This document shows positions 34,155-44,119 of a stretch of 64,000 nucleotides of DNA, one piece after another. Source of the DNA: Labilibaculum sp. (GTDB lineage: Bacteria; Bacteroidota; Bacteroidia; Bacteroidales; Marinifilaceae); contig NZ_OY761461.1 in assembly GCF_963664555.1 (NCBI RefSeq), positions 4,567,769 to 4,631,768 of the forward strand, read 5' to 3'. Every line of letters begins with the position of its first letter. The first letter of the stretch is position 1. Both the position numbers and the translations under genes were made by a program. Below the pieces are notes generated by a model. The model was not told the origin of the DNA and did no database searches. It saw only the letters and a list, made by a program, of their open reading frames with translations.

Positions 34155-34661
34155 ATGAGCAAAATAAAGATCGATTTAGAGTTGTTAAGGCAGAATGCAA
34201 AAACTACCGAAACTGCCACCAAAGAATTATTCACCAGACTAAAAAAAAAGAAACCCAAACAATTGGATTCTATTGTTCACACACTTCATGATGAAGTATT
34301 CGAAGATCTGGATTGCCTGGAATGTGCCAATTGCTGCAAGAGCATTAGTCCGATTGTTATTGATAAGGACATTGAACGCCTGGCAAAACAGTTTAGAATG
34401 AAACCTTCAGAATTCATCAATCAATATTTATATATGGACAATGAAAACGATTATGTGTTTAAGGAAACCCCTTGTCCGTTTTTGATGCCTGACAATTACT
34501 GTATGGTTTATGAAAATCGTCCCCGTGCCTGCCGCGAATATCCACACACCGACCGCAAACGCATTTATCAAATACTCGATCTCACATTAAAAAATACACA
34601 TTACTGTCCTGCTGTTTACGAAGTAGTCGATCGCCTTAAAAAGAAAAAAGAACAACTATAA
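34155..34661 (+). CDS. YkgJ family cysteine-cluster protein
   Basis: 168 residues of the YkgJ/UPF0153 family, putative zinc- or iron-binding. Conserved cysteines are CLECANCCKS (near residue 55), CPFLMPDNYCMVYENRPRAC (near 110) and a final HYCPAVYEV. The N-terminal 50 residues are helical. The gene is plus-strand, isolated by about 55 bases from porQ, and may share its promoter. Confidence 0.88.
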   Translation: MSKIKIDLELLRQNAKTTETATKELFTRLKKKKPKQLDSIVHTLHDEVFEDLDCLECANCCKSISPIVIDKDIERLAKQFRMKPSEFINQYLYMDNENDYVFKETPCPFLMPDNYCMVYENRPRACREYPHTDRKRIYQILDLTLKNTHYCPAVYEVVDRLKKKKEQL

Positions 34662-34716
34662 GCAAGAATCTTTTCATTCGGATTTCTATCTTTAGAATGC
34701 CTAAGCAATCAATTCC

Positions 34717-35742
34717 ATGAACAAAACAGCAATTCTCATCCTCATTTCTCTTCTTGCAAGTCTTACGCTGAAAGGCCAGAGTGGTGGAGAAAACATCTAC
34801 GAATTCCTGAATTTAGGAAGTTCGGCCAGAGTTGCCGCCATGGGAGGAGATCAAATTGCACTGAACAATGTTGATGCAGATTACTCTTTTTACAATCCAG
34901 CGGCCCTTCATCCCGATTTGGATCAAAAAGTGGCATTAAATTACGTAAATTACCTTACGGATATCAATTACGGATATGCTTCCTACACTAAAGATTATGC
35001 TAAAATCGGCATCTTTTCATTGGCAATGCATTACGTAAACTATGGAAAATTTACAGAAGCAAACGAATTTGGAGAAATAACCGGCAATTTTAAAGCTTCC
35101 GATTACGCGCTGATTATTAGTTATGGCAGGCAATTGAATAAGAATATTCGTGTGGGAGCTTCAATTAAACCAATTTATTCTGCCTTAGAAAGATACAGCT
35201 CTTTTGGTTTGGCTGCCGATTTGGCCTTGATCTACGACAGTTCCGATGAACTATTCAGAGCTTCTATTGTGGCGCGGAATTTTGGTTATCAAATTAAAGC
35301 CTACTACGGATCGCACCGTGAAGATCTTCCGAATGAAGTATTAATTGGAATGAGCACCAAACTACAGCACGCTCCGTTTCGTTTTGCAATCACCTACCGC
35401 CATCTGGAAGAATTCGATCTGACTTACGAATCAGAATTAAATAAAACGGACGATTCCTTCTCAAAATCAAGCAAAGACGGATTCTCCGACAAAGCCCTGA
35501 AACACTTCATTTTAGGTGCAGAATTTTTACCCTCGAAGAATTTTAGTATTCGGCTGGGGTACAACTTTCAGCGAAGAATGGAACTTAAAGTTGATGAAAA
35601 AACTTCGACTGTTGGATTCACCTGGGGATTTGGAGTTAAAGTATCTCGTTTCCAGGTGAGTTTTGCCTCGGCAAAGTATCATTTGGCAGGCGCAAGCAAT
35701 CATTTCTCAATCAGCACCCGATTAAGCGACTTTAATTTCTAA
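34717..35742 (+). CDS. porQ: Type IX secretion system outer-membrane protein PorQ
   Basis: 341 residues with signal MNKTAILILISLLASLTLKG. The segment YEFLNLGSSARVAAMGGDQI is the PorV/PorQ family signature, followed by FYNPAALHP. The rest consists of beta strands of an outer-membrane barrel of the FadL kind, with KHFILGAEFLPSKNFSIRLGYN and a final SNHFSISTRLSDFNF. PorQ helps secretion or sorting by the type IX system in Bacteroidota. No other T9SS genes are near, but gldAFG is in the same window. Confidence 0.88.
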   Translation: MNKTAILILISLLASLTLKGQSGGENIYEFLNLGSSARVAAMGGDQIALNNVDADYSFYNPAALHPDLDQKVALNYVNYLTDINYGYASYTKDYAKIGIFSLAMHYVNYGKFTEANEFGEITGNFKASDYALIISYGRQLNKNIRVGASIKPIYSALERYSSFGLAADLALIYDSSDELFRASIVARNFGYQIKAYYGSHREDLPNEVLIGMSTKLQHAPFRFAITYRHLEEFDLTYESELNKTDDSFSKSSKDGFSDKALKHFILGAEFLPSKNFSIRLGYNFQRRMELKVDEKTSTVGFTWGFGVKVSRFQVSFASAKYHLAGASNHFSISTRLSDFNF

Positions 35743-35889
35743 AAAAATAATTCAAATTGCGCATTTCAATCGTTTACAGGAAACTATAATCTTTCACACC
35801 TCCTATTTTTAGTTCCAAATCTCATATTTTGATCGATTTTCTTTATACTTTTGTACCCAATTGCACAAAAAAACCGAGCAATAACTAGA

Positions 35890-36582
35890 ATGGATATACC
35901 TGAAAAGAAACTAATTATAGCAATCGACGGACATTCGTCGTGCGGAAAAAGTACTGTTGCCAAGGATTTGGCAAAAAAAATTAAATACACTTATATTGAC
36001 AGTGGTGCAATGTATCGGGTGGTTACTCTTTTTGCAATGAGAAACAACTTAATTTCCAGCGACAAAGTAGATGAAAATAAGTTGGCTCATTTGATCGATC
36101 AAGTAAACATCTCTTTTAAATACAACACTGAAAAACAGCGTCACGAGACTTATTTAAATGCTGAATTGGTTGAAGATGAGATTCGCCAAATGGCTGTTTC
36201 GAACAACGTAAGTTTGATTGCTAAAATCAAATTTGTTCGTGAGAAAATGGTGGCTTTTCAACGTGAATTGAGCAAAGAAGGTGGAGTTATAATGGACGGC
36301 AGGGATATTGGAACTGTGGTTTTCCCAAATGCCGATTTAAAAATATTTATGACAGCCGATGTAGAAATAAGAGCCATTCGCCGTTACAAAGAATTAAAAG
36401 ATAAAGGAGAAAACATTTCATTGGACGAAATCAGAGAAAACGTTTCAAAAAGAGATTATATCGATGAAAACCGCGATGAAAGTCCGCTCCGAAAAGCTGA
36501 TGATGCAATTGTACTTAACAACAGTCATTTAACTCCGGACGAACAATTGGATTGGATTGTTGATCGCATGAATGAGCTGTAA
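35890..36582 (+). CDS. cmk: Cytidylate kinase
   Basis: 230 residues from the ATG at 35890 (MDIPEKKLIIAIDGHSSCGK); the open frame extends upstream to 35851. P-loop DGHSSCGKSTVAKDLA, DSGAMYRVVTLFAM, then MDGRDIGTVVFPNADLKIFM and RAIRRYKE. It phosphorylates CMP/dCMP. A TACTTTTG (35846-35853) just upstream fits the -7 promoter box. The ispH-pfkA frame starts 23 bases downstream. Confidence 0.95.
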   Translation: MDIPEKKLIIAIDGHSSCGKSTVAKDLAKKIKYTYIDSGAMYRVVTLFAMRNNLISSDKVDENKLAHLIDQVNISFKYNTEKQRHETYLNAELVEDEIRQMAVSNNVSLIAKIKFVREKMVAFQRELSKEGGVIMDGRDIGTVVFPNADLKIFMTADVEIRAIRRYKELKDKGENISLDEIRENVSKRDYIDENRDESPLRKADDAIVLNNSHLTPDEQLDWIVDRMNEL

Positions 36583-36605
36583 GTAATCAACCGACAGGAT
36601 AAAAA

Positions 36606-38453
36606 ATGAATATTGAAATTGATCCTAACGCCGGATTCTGCTTTGGTGTTGTAAATGCCATAAATAAAGCAGAAGAAATACTGAAAGAGGACAATCAACT
36701 CTTCTGTATTGGTGATATCGTTCACAACAATATCGAAGTTGATCGTCTTAATGCTCAAGGGTTACAAGCCATCAATCACGATCAGTTTGCAAAACTGTCA
36801 GGAAAAAAAGTTTTATTTAGAGCACATGGAGAACCTCCAACCTCTTACGAAACAGCAAAAAAGCAAAATATAGAAATTATTGATGCTTCGTGCCCGGTAG
36901 TTTTAAAACTGCAAAAAAAGATAAAAAAAGCATATCAGGAGATTAAGAAGTCAAACGGTCAAATAATTATATACGGTAAAAAAGGTCATGCCGAGGTAAA
37001 TGGTTTAGTCGGTCAAACCGAAGGCAAGGCAATTGTTGTTGAAAATACAGATGATTTAAAATTGGTGAACTTTAGCTTGCCGGTTGTTCTGTTTTCACAA
37101 ACAACAAAAACCATTTCAGGCTTTGCTGAAATTTCAGAATATCTGAAAAAGGAATGCAAAAACAGCCTTAGTATTAATGATACAATTTGCAGAAAGGTAT
37201 CGAATCGTGTTCCCTTAATTAAGGATTTTGCAGGCAAACACGATGTGATCATTTTTGTGAGCGGAAAAAAAAGTTCGAACGGAAAATTACTGTTCGATGT
37301 CTGTAAAAGAACAAATCAGAACAGTCACTTTATCACTTGCCCCGATGAACTGAATATGGACTGGTTTGCGAATGCGAAATCGGTTGGTGTAAGCGGAGCA
37401 ACATCCACTCCCACCTGGCTGATGAATGATACAATTGAAAAAATAAAACTTGAAAATAAAAACGATTTAAGCATGTCTAAAATTAAGAAAATTGGAGTTT
37501 TAACTTCAGGAGGCGATGCTCCAGGAATGAATGCAGCTATCAGAGCTGTTGTTCGTGCTGCTATCTATAACAAAATTGAAGTTGTAGGTGTACTGCAAGG
37601 ATACGAAGGCTTAATTCATGGTGATTTTAAGAAAATGAAATCTCATGATGTAAGCAACATTATTCAAAAAGGCGGAACTATTCTTCGTTCGGCCAGAAGT
37701 GAAGAATTCAGAACTGTTGAAGGAAGAAAAAAAGCACATGAGCAAATGATTGCCAATAAAATAGATGCTCTTGTGGTTATTGGTGGTGACGGTACATTTT
37801 CAGGAGCCCGTATTTTTACACAGGAATTTGATATCCCTGTAGTGGGAATTCCGGGTACTATCGACAATGATTTGTTTGGTACCGATTACACGATTGGTTA
37901 CGACACGGCAATCAACACAGTAATTGATGCTGTTGATAAAATCCGCGATACTGCGAGTGCTCACAACCGTTTGTTCTTTATTGAAGTAATGGGCCGTGAT
38001 GCTGGTTTTATTGCTTTGCGAAGTGGAATTGCAACAGGAGCTGAAGCTATTTTAATTCCTGAAAAAGAAACCCACACTCAGGAATTGCAAAAATATCTTG
38101 AAAAAGGGTACAAAGAACACAAATCAAGCGGAATTGTAATTGTTGCCGAAGGTGACAAATCTGGTGGTGCTTACACAATTGCAAAGGAAATTGGGAAAGA
38201 ACATCCGGAATACGACATTCGTGTATCTGTTTTGGGACACATGCAAAGAGGAGGTTCTCCATCGGCTTTCGACCGCGTAACTGCATCTACTTTGGGCGTT
38301 GCTGCTGTTGAAGCTTTACTGGATGATCAAAAGAGTATCATGGTTGGAATTGTTAACGGTGAGGTTTCACATGTTTCATTCAACAAAACCATTAAAAACA
38401 AGAAGAAAGTTAAGGATTCACTGATGAGTCTTAACGATATTCTTTCTATCTAA
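36606..38453 (+). CDS. IspH-PfkA fusion: HMBPP reductase joined to 6-phosphofructokinase
   Basis: One 615-codon frame. Residues 1-289 are IspH: iron-sulfur cysteines in GFCFGV, DASCPVV and DTICRKVSNR, plus LFRAHGEPP and SGATSTPTWLM. From Met290 (37473) it is a complete ATP-type 6-phosphofructokinase: KKIGVLTSGGDAPGMNAAIR, VIGGDGTFSG, VGIPGTIDND, MGRDAGFIA, GHMQRGGSPSAFDR. IspH makes isoprenoid precursors; PfkA commits to glycolysis. cmk, ispH and pfkA are neighbours in Bacteroidales. The junction has no linker beyond IEKIKLENKNDLS. A six-A tract at 37438-37443 precedes it: one A fewer gives TAA directly after IEK. So this may be a true fusion or two genes merged by a one-base change. Confidence 0.9.
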   Translation: MNIEIDPNAGFCFGVVNAINKAEEILKEDNQLFCIGDIVHNNIEVDRLNAQGLQAINHDQFAKLSGKKVLFRAHGEPPTSYETAKKQNIEIIDASCPVVLKLQKKIKKAYQEIKKSNGQIIIYGKKGHAEVNGLVGQTEGKAIVVENTDDLKLVNFSLPVVLFSQTTKTISGFAEISEYLKKECKNSLSINDTICRKVSNRVPLIKDFAGKHDVIIFVSGKKSSNGKLLFDVCKRTNQNSHFITCPDELNMDWFANAKSVGVSGATSTPTWLMNDTIEKIKLENKNDLSMSKIKKIGVLTSGGDAPGMNAAIRAVVRAAIYNKIEVVGVLQGYEGLIHGDFKKMKSHDVSNIIQKGGTILRSARSEEFRTVEGRKKAHEQMIANKIDALVVIGGDGTFSGARIFTQEFDIPVVGIPGTIDNDLFGTDYTIGYDTAINTVIDAVDKIRDTASAHNRLFFIEVMGRDAGFIALRSGIATGAEAILIPEKETHTQELQKYLEKGYKEHKSSGIVIVAEGDKSGGAYTIAKEIGKEHPEYDIRVSVLGHMQRGGSPSAFDRVTASTLGVAAVEALLDDQKSIMVGIVNGEVSHVSFNKTIKNKKKVKDSLMSLNDILSI

Positions 38454-38564
38454 ATGATTTGAGAACGGTGGTTTTTGTTCATGCCTGTTTTCGTATCAGG
38501 ATTTAATGCCCAAATGATGAGATTCTAACCAGAACTCATAACTTTGAGGAAAATACTCACAGTA

Positions 38565-41039
38565 ATGAACAAGACTACCGAATTCGCAGATATCATACTG
38601 CCACTTCCATTGGCCCGGCTTTTTACCTACTCTATTCCGGAGGAACTAAAAGCTGATGTGGCCATTGGAAAAAGGGTAGTTGTTCCCTTCGGCAGTAAAA
38701 AATTCTACACAGGCATTGTGAAAAACATTCACAATACAGCTCCTGAAGATTATTCAACCAAAGATATTATTACCTGTCTGGATGAATCTCCGATTATCAA
38801 TTCTTTTCAATTCAATTTTTGGGATTGGATATCACAATATTACCAATGTGCTTTAGGTGATGTTTTTAAAGCAGCACTTCCTTCAGGATTAAAGCTGGAA
38901 AGCCAAACCAAGATAACTGCAAACGAAGATTTTCAGACTCAGGAAACTCTAAGTAAAACCGAGGCGCAAATTTTGAATGTACTTAAGCATTCAAAAGACG
39001 TGAACATCTCTGCATTAAATCAGGCCACAGGATTAAAAAATACGCTTCCTCAAGTAAAATCACTACTCGAAAAAGGAGCCGTTTTCATCGAAGAACAAAT
39101 CATTAACCATTACAAGGAAAAGAAAAAAGAGTTTGTTCGATTGGCATCTGATTTTAGCGAATCGGAAATGGGAGATCTGATCAATGACTTAAAAAGAGCA
39201 AAAAAACAGCAGGAGATACTCCTATCCTATCTTAATCTTTCCAAACATTACTTCGAAGAAAATGCTCTAAAAGTTTCAGCCCTCGAACTTCTAACGTCAA
39301 CAGCAACTTCCAAAAGCATTTTAAAAAGTTTGGTGGAAAAAAACATTCTTGAAATTTACCATGAGAAAATGGATCGAATCGATCTGTCTCAAACAGAAAC
39401 TTCAGGACTTAAAGAATTGAATGAATATCAGGAAAAAGCAATTGCTGAGATCCGTGAAAACTTTGAAGAGAAGAACTGTGTACTGCTCCACGGAGTCACC
39501 TCAAGTGGAAAAACAGAAATATACATCCATCTGATTCAGGAGCAGTTACAACTTGGGAAACAGGTACTTTACCTGTTGCCGGAAATTGCTTTAACAACTC
39601 AGATCATCAATCGGCTTCGAACTGTATTTGGAAATAAAGTAGGAATCTATCATTCGAAATTTAACGATGCCGAACGGGTAGAAATTTACAACAATATCAA
39701 TCAAAACAATCCTGATAATGCCTATCAGGTAATATTAGGTGTTCGTTCATCAATATTTTTGCCTTTCAAAAATTTAGGATTAATTATTGTCGATGAAGAA
39801 CACGAAAACACATACAAACAATTCGATCCGGCTCCGCGATACCACGCACGCGATGCTTCTATTTATCTGGCTCATTTGCATCAGGCAAAAACTTTATTGG
39901 GCACTGCTACCCCCGCAATAGAAACCTACTATAATGCCAAAACGGGCAAATACGGTTTGGTAGAATTGTTTCAGCGTCACCAGAATCTGGAAATGCCCGA
40001 AATAATTATTGCTGATGTAAAGGAAGCCAAACGGAAAAAACGGATGAAATCCATGTTCTCTCCTGAGTTGATGCAAATGATGGAAACTTGCCTGGAAAAT
40101 AAGGAACAGATCATTTTATTTCAAAACAGAAGAGGATATTCGCCCTATCTGGAATGCAAAAGCTGCGGGTGGGTTCCTCATTGCCCAAACTGTGCGGTCA
40201 GCTTAACATACCACCAATTCAACAATCAATTGGTTTGCCATTACTGTGCTTACAGTATTCATCCACCAACCAGCTGTGAACATTGCAGTTCAACCGAAAT
40301 TGAAGACAAAGGTTTTGGAACTGAAAAAATTGAAGAGGAATTAACAGGTTTCTTTCCTGATGCAAGAATTGCAAGAATGGATTTGGATACCACCCGCAAA
40401 AAAATGGCCTATGAAAAACTCATTTACAAATTCGAAAATCAGGAACTCGATATTTTAGTGGGTACACAAATGGTTTCGAAGGGACTCGATTTTGATAATG
40501 TGAGTTTGGTTGGTGTGCTAAATGCCGACTCAATGCTGAATTACCCGGATTTTCGTGCCTACGAACGGAGTTTTCAGATGATGGCTCAGGTTTCCGGACG
40601 TGCCGGCCGAAAAAAGAAAAGAGGCAAAGTTCTGATACAAACTTATACTCCTGAACACCCAATCATAAAAAATGTAATTGGGAACGATTATATTTCGATG
40701 TACTCCGACCAATTGGCAGAAAGAAAAGAATTTATTTATCCGCCTTTTTACCGCTTAATCAACATCTGTTTAAAACACAAAAACCAAACTCTGGTGAATC
40801 AGGCGTCAGAAACCTTGGCAAAATCTTTACGGAAAATTTTTGGCATTCGTGTATTTGGGCCTCAATCGCCTGTTATTAACCGAATTCAAAACTTATACAT
40901 CGTTAACATCCTTTTAAAAATAGAGAAGAAAAGCTCCCCATCCAAAGCCAAATGGATTTTAAATCAACATGCAAATCATCTAAAAAGCATGGATCAATTT
41001 AAATCCATTCAAATTAATTTCGACGTCGATCCGATGTAA
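38565..41039 (+). CDS. priA: Primosomal protein N' (replication restart helicase PriA)
   Basis: About 824 residues from the ATG at 38565 (MNKTTEFADIILPLPLARLF); a TTG 21 bases upstream is less likely. 3'-BD domain at the N-terminus, helicase Walker A VLLHGVTSSGKTEIYIH, DEEHENTYK box, and eight zinc-binding cysteines in CKSCGWVPHCPNC, CHYC and CEHCSS. Motif V TQMVSKGLDFDNV and VI QVSGRAGRKKKRG. It reloads the replicative helicase at stalled forks. Confidence 0.96.
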   Translation: MNKTTEFADIILPLPLARLFTYSIPEELKADVAIGKRVVVPFGSKKFYTGIVKNIHNTAPEDYSTKDIITCLDESPIINSFQFNFWDWISQYYQCALGDVFKAALPSGLKLESQTKITANEDFQTQETLSKTEAQILNVLKHSKDVNISALNQATGLKNTLPQVKSLLEKGAVFIEEQIINHYKEKKKEFVRLASDFSESEMGDLINDLKRAKKQQEILLSYLNLSKHYFEENALKVSALELLTSTATSKSILKSLVEKNILEIYHEKMDRIDLSQTETSGLKELNEYQEKAIAEIRENFEEKNCVLLHGVTSSGKTEIYIHLIQEQLQLGKQVLYLLPEIALTTQIINRLRTVFGNKVGIYHSKFNDAERVEIYNNINQNNPDNAYQVILGVRSSIFLPFKNLGLIIVDEEHENTYKQFDPAPRYHARDASIYLAHLHQAKTLLGTATPAIETYYNAKTGKYGLVELFQRHQNLEMPEIIIADVKEAKRKKRMKSMFSPELMQMMETCLENKEQIILFQNRRGYSPYLECKSCGWVPHCPNCAVSLTYHQFNNQLVCHYCAYSIHPPTSCEHCSSTEIEDKGFGTEKIEEELTGFFPDARIARMDLDTTRKKMAYEKLIYKFENQELDILVGTQMVSKGLDFDNVSLVGVLNADSMLNYPDFRAYERSFQMMAQVSGRAGRKKKRGKVLIQTYTPEHPIIKNVIGNDYISMYSDQLAERKEFIYPPFYRLINICLKHKNQTLVNQASETLAKSLRKIFGIRVFGPQSPVINRIQNLYIVNILLKIEKKSSPSKAKWILNQHANHLKSMDQFKSIQINFDVDPM

Positions 41040-41141
41040 ACAACATCGTTTACAAGCATTTAAGACTTGTAATTGAATTTTCTAAATGTGTTAAAAATAC
41101 ATAAGGAATGTGCTAAAGATTCGCCAACACACGAATTTGTT

Positions 41142-41149
41142 TATCTTTG
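41142..41149 (+). promoter_or_regulatory. Candidate -7 box of the heptose kinase gene
   Basis: TATCTTTG fits TAnnTTTG 28 bases before the GTG start. I see no clear -33 partner. Confidence 0.4.
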
Positions 41150-41176
41150 CTGACATAATTCAAAAACCAGGAAATA

Positions 41177-42178
41177 GTGAATAAAATTGAATTAGAACAA
41201 ATATTCGAATCCTTCTCTAAATTAAATGTGTTGGTTATCGGCGATGTTATGGTCGACGCCTACGTTTGGGGTAAAGTAGATCGGATATCGCCGGAAGCCC
41301 CGGTACCAATTGTTTCTTGCGTTAAGCGCGAAAGCAGATTAGGGGGAGCCGCCAATGTAGCTCTAAATATCAAATCGTTAGGTGCAAGCCCTATTCTTTG
41401 TTCAGTAATTGGTGAGGATGAAAAAGGCAAAGAATTTTTAAATCTTTTAACTGAGATTGAAGAAGAGCAATATGGAATAGTTGTTAGCAACAAACGGAGA
41501 ACAACGGTAAAAACGCGCTTCATAAGCAACAATCAACACCTTATTCGTGTTGATGAAGAAGATACTCATGAATTGGCGGATGAAATAGAAGCTGAATTTA
41601 TTGATCACATCAAAAGCTTAATCGAAAAGCATGAAATTCATGCAATTATTTTTGAAGATTACGACAAAGGTGTAATCACTAAAAATCTGATTGATGAAAT
41701 TGTTCATCTTGCTAACAGCAAAGCAATTCCTGTTGCGGTAGATCCTAAAAAACGTCATTACAACGATTATAAAAATGTAAGCCTTTTCAAACCAAACTTC
41801 AAAGAATTTGTGGAAGGTTCCAATCTTCTGCTTGAAAAAGGAGATATTCACGGATTGTTCGACGAAGCCAAGAAGTTTCAGAATGAGATGGGCATTAAAA
41901 AACTATTTATTACGTTATCAGAGTTAGGCGTTTTTATCAGCAATGAAAAAACCTACGAACACATTCCTGCAGTGGTTAGACAAATTGCGGATGTTTCAGG
42001 AGCCGGCGATACTGTAATCAGCGTTGCTGCCTTGTGTTTGGCCACCGGTATGAATGCAAGGCAGATTGCTGCAATCTCGAACCTTGCAGGAGGAATTGTA
42101 TGTGAAATTCCTGTTGTTGTACCTATTAACAAGGATCAACTTTTAGCTGAAAGCAGTAAGATAATCGACAAGCTTTAG
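41177..42178 (+). CDS. D-glycero-beta-D-manno-heptose-7-phosphate kinase domain protein (HldE1 type)
   Basis: 333 residues from a GTG start (41177). PfkB-type sugar kinase with VLVIGDVMVDAYVWGKVDRI, SPEAPVPI, RLGGAANVALNIKSLGA, and the C-terminal active-site motif DVSGAGDTVISVAAL. The sequence matches the kinase half of HldE/RfaE, without the nucleotidyltransferase domain. It makes activated heptose for LPS inner core. The substrate is inferred from family similarity. Confidence 0.88.
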   Translation: MNKIELEQIFESFSKLNVLVIGDVMVDAYVWGKVDRISPEAPVPIVSCVKRESRLGGAANVALNIKSLGASPILCSVIGEDEKGKEFLNLLTEIEEEQYGIVVSNKRRTTVKTRFISNNQHLIRVDEEDTHELADEIEAEFIDHIKSLIEKHEIHAIIFEDYDKGVITKNLIDEIVHLANSKAIPVAVDPKKRHYNDYKNVSLFKPNFKEFVEGSNLLLEKGDIHGLFDEAKKFQNEMGIKKLFITLSELGVFISNEKTYEHIPAVVRQIADVSGAGDTVISVAALCLATGMNARQIAAISNLAGGIVCEIPVVVPINKDQLLAESSKIIDKL

Positions 42179-42393
42179 AAAAGCGTACAAGTTATTTCTC
42201 AATTATGAAAAACGTTCATCCCCAGGGAGTTCTGTTTCCTTATGATTTTAGTCTTGCAAGGCTATAATATGTTGATAATTCTCTTGCATTTGTTACTATT
42301 TTAGATCGCTTCAAAATTTTAAATATGCTTTAAAATAGTATCTTTGGAACAAGTTCATTTTTATAATATAAAACCTTGTAATCAGAATTGTTT
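42179..42393. other. Intergenic region before parA
   Basis: A TATCTTTG (42339-42346) fits the -7 promoter box of parA. A short open frame (42205-42267) starting MKNVHPQGVL is present but unsupported. I looked for a parS-like palindrome (GTTCCACGTGGAAC type) and did not find one. Confidence 0.4.
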
Positions 42394-43197
42394 ATGGCTA
42401 AAATAATTGCTCTGGCAAACCAAAAAGGAGGGGTTGGGAAAACCACTACAGCAATAAACCTTGCTTCAAGTCTTGCTGTTTTGGAGTATAAGGTTTTAAT
42501 TGTTGATGCTGATCCGCAGGCGAATTCGACCTCAGGCATTGGCTTCGATGTTCGAAACATTGAAAAAAGCATTTACGAATGTATTGTTGATGGAATTGAA
42601 CCCAAAGAAGCCATTCTACATAGTGAGATTGAAGGATTTGATATTCTTCCTTCGCACATCGACTTGGTAGGTGCTGAAATTGAGATGTTGAATCTTGCAA
42701 ATCGTGAGCAAATTTTATTGAAGGTTCTTGAAAAATTGAGTCCTGATTATGATTTCATTTTAATTGACTGTTCGCCTTCACTTGGTTTAATTACCGTGAA
42801 TGCGCTTACAGCAGCTAATTCAATAATCATTCCTGTTCAGTGTGAATATTTTGCATTGGAAGGTTTGGGAAAACTTCTGAATACAATTAAAATTATTCAG
42901 AACCGTTTAAATCCTGATTTGGAAATTGAAGGATTTCTTCTAACGATGTATGATAGCCGTTTACGATTATCAAATCAAGTTGTAAGTGAAGTTAAAAAAC
43001 ACTTTCAAGATATGGTTTTCGAGACAATCATTCAACGCAACACTAAGCTAGGTGAGGCTCCAAGTTACGGTAAACCAGCAATTCTTTACGATGCCGAATC
43101 AGCCGGAGCAGTTAATTACTTAAATTTGGCTCGTGAATTATTGAAAAATAATAACCTGACAAAAACAAACACCAAAGCAAAACTCATTAGCGAATAA
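42394..43197 (+). CDS. parA: Chromosome-partitioning ATPase ParA (Soj)
   Basis: 267 residues from the ATG at 42394. Deviant Walker A KGGVGKTTTAINLA, then VDADPQANSTSG, IDCSPSLGLITVNAL and PVQCEYFALEGLGKLL. It is a Soj-type chromosomal ParA that moves the origin with ParB. parB starts 15 bases after its stop, so the two are co-transcribed. This pair often lies near the replication origin, but no origin signal is visible here. Confidence 0.95.
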   Translation: MAKIIALANQKGGVGKTTTAINLASSLAVLEYKVLIVDADPQANSTSGIGFDVRNIEKSIYECIVDGIEPKEAILHSEIEGFDILPSHIDLVGAEIEMLNLANREQILLKVLEKLSPDYDFILIDCSPSLGLITVNALTAANSIIIPVQCEYFALEGLGKLLNTIKIIQNRLNPDLEIEGFLLTMYDSRLRLSNQVVSEVKKHFQDMVFETIIQRNTKLGEAPSYGKPAILYDAESAGAVNYLNLARELLKNNNLTKTNTKAKLISE

Positions 43198-43212
43198 TAT
43201 TGAAACAGTAAG

Positions 43213-44091
43213 ATGGTAAAAAAGAGCGCATTAGGAAGAGGATTAGGAGCACTTATTAATGATATCGATGATGTTCAGGCAAGACCTGAAAGAGATTTAA
43301 GTAACGAAATCGAGATCTCAAAAATTGAAGCAAATCCGTATCAGCCAAGAACCAAATTTGATGTGGAAGCTTTGAATGAATTGGCTCAATCCATTAAAGA
43401 ATTAGGAATTGTTCAGCCAATTACGGTTCGGAAAATTCATAATAACTCTTACCAGCTTATTGCCGGAGAAAGACGTTATCGGGCAGCAAAAATTGCCGGA
43501 CTAACTAAAATTCCAGCTTACGTTCGAATGGCTGAAGATGATAAAATGCTGGAACTTGCCTTGGTTGAAAATATTCAACGCGAAGACCTTGATTCAATTG
43601 AAATTGCCATTAGTTACCAAAGATTAATTGAAGAGTGCAAACTAACACAAGAGAGTTTATCTGACCGTGTAGGTAAAAAACGCTCTACTATATCCAACTA
43701 TTTACGACTACTAAGACTACCTGCTGAAATCCAAAAAGGAATTCGCGAGAAAAAACTACTTATGGGCCATGCCCGCGCATTGGTAAATGTTGATGATCCA
43801 AGAACTCAACTTGAAATTTTTCAAGTAACCGTTGAAAACGATTTCTCCGTTCGAAAAGTTGAAGAATTGGTTCGTAATTTTAACCAGACAACTGAAGAAA
43901 AACCAACTCCGGAGAAAGCAACAGCGCTTCCTAAAGAGTATGAATCTTTAAAAGATCACTTAGCCAATCATTTTAGTGCAAAAGTTGATCTTAAACGAAC
44001 CAAAAATGGCAAAGGAAAAATCATTATCCCATTTACATCCGATGACGATTTAGAACGTATCCTTGCCGTATTGGATCAAATGAAATCATAA
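43213..44091 (+). CDS. parB: Chromosome-partitioning protein ParB
   Basis: 292 residues. N-terminal start KKSALGRGLGALI, CTPase box AGERRYRAAKIAGL, ENIQREDLDSIEIA, HTH KLTQESLSDRVGKKRSTISN and LLMGHARALV, then a C-terminal dimer domain with KVDLKRTKNGKGKIIIPF. It binds parS and spreads by CTP-dependent clamping. No parS site was found within the window. Confidence 0.95.
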   Translation: MVKKSALGRGLGALINDIDDVQARPERDLSNEIEISKIEANPYQPRTKFDVEALNELAQSIKELGIVQPITVRKIHNNSYQLIAGERRYRAAKIAGLTKIPAYVRMAEDDKMLELALVENIQREDLDSIEIAISYQRLIEECKLTQESLSDRVGKKRSTISNYLRLLRLPAEIQKGIREKKLLMGHARALVNVDDPRTQLEIFQVTVENDFSVRKVEELVRNFNQTTEEKPTPEKATALPKEYESLKDHLANHFSAKVDLKRTKNGKGKIIIPFTSDDDLERILAVLDQMKS

Positions 44092-44119
44092 GTTAGTTGA
44101 AACTTTTAAAAAATAAACA

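Noticed and set aside
42205..42267. 20-codon frame MKNVHPQGVL upstream of parA, resembling the MKR frames
   Set aside because: Opposite strand to the repeat family relative to its neighbours, and lacks the stem-loop and the terminal Trp; similarity is probably chance.
42179..44119. Replication origin or parS near parAB
   Set aside because: No DnaA-box cluster and no GTTCCACGTGGAAC-type palindrome seen; the parAB pair alone does not prove an origin here.
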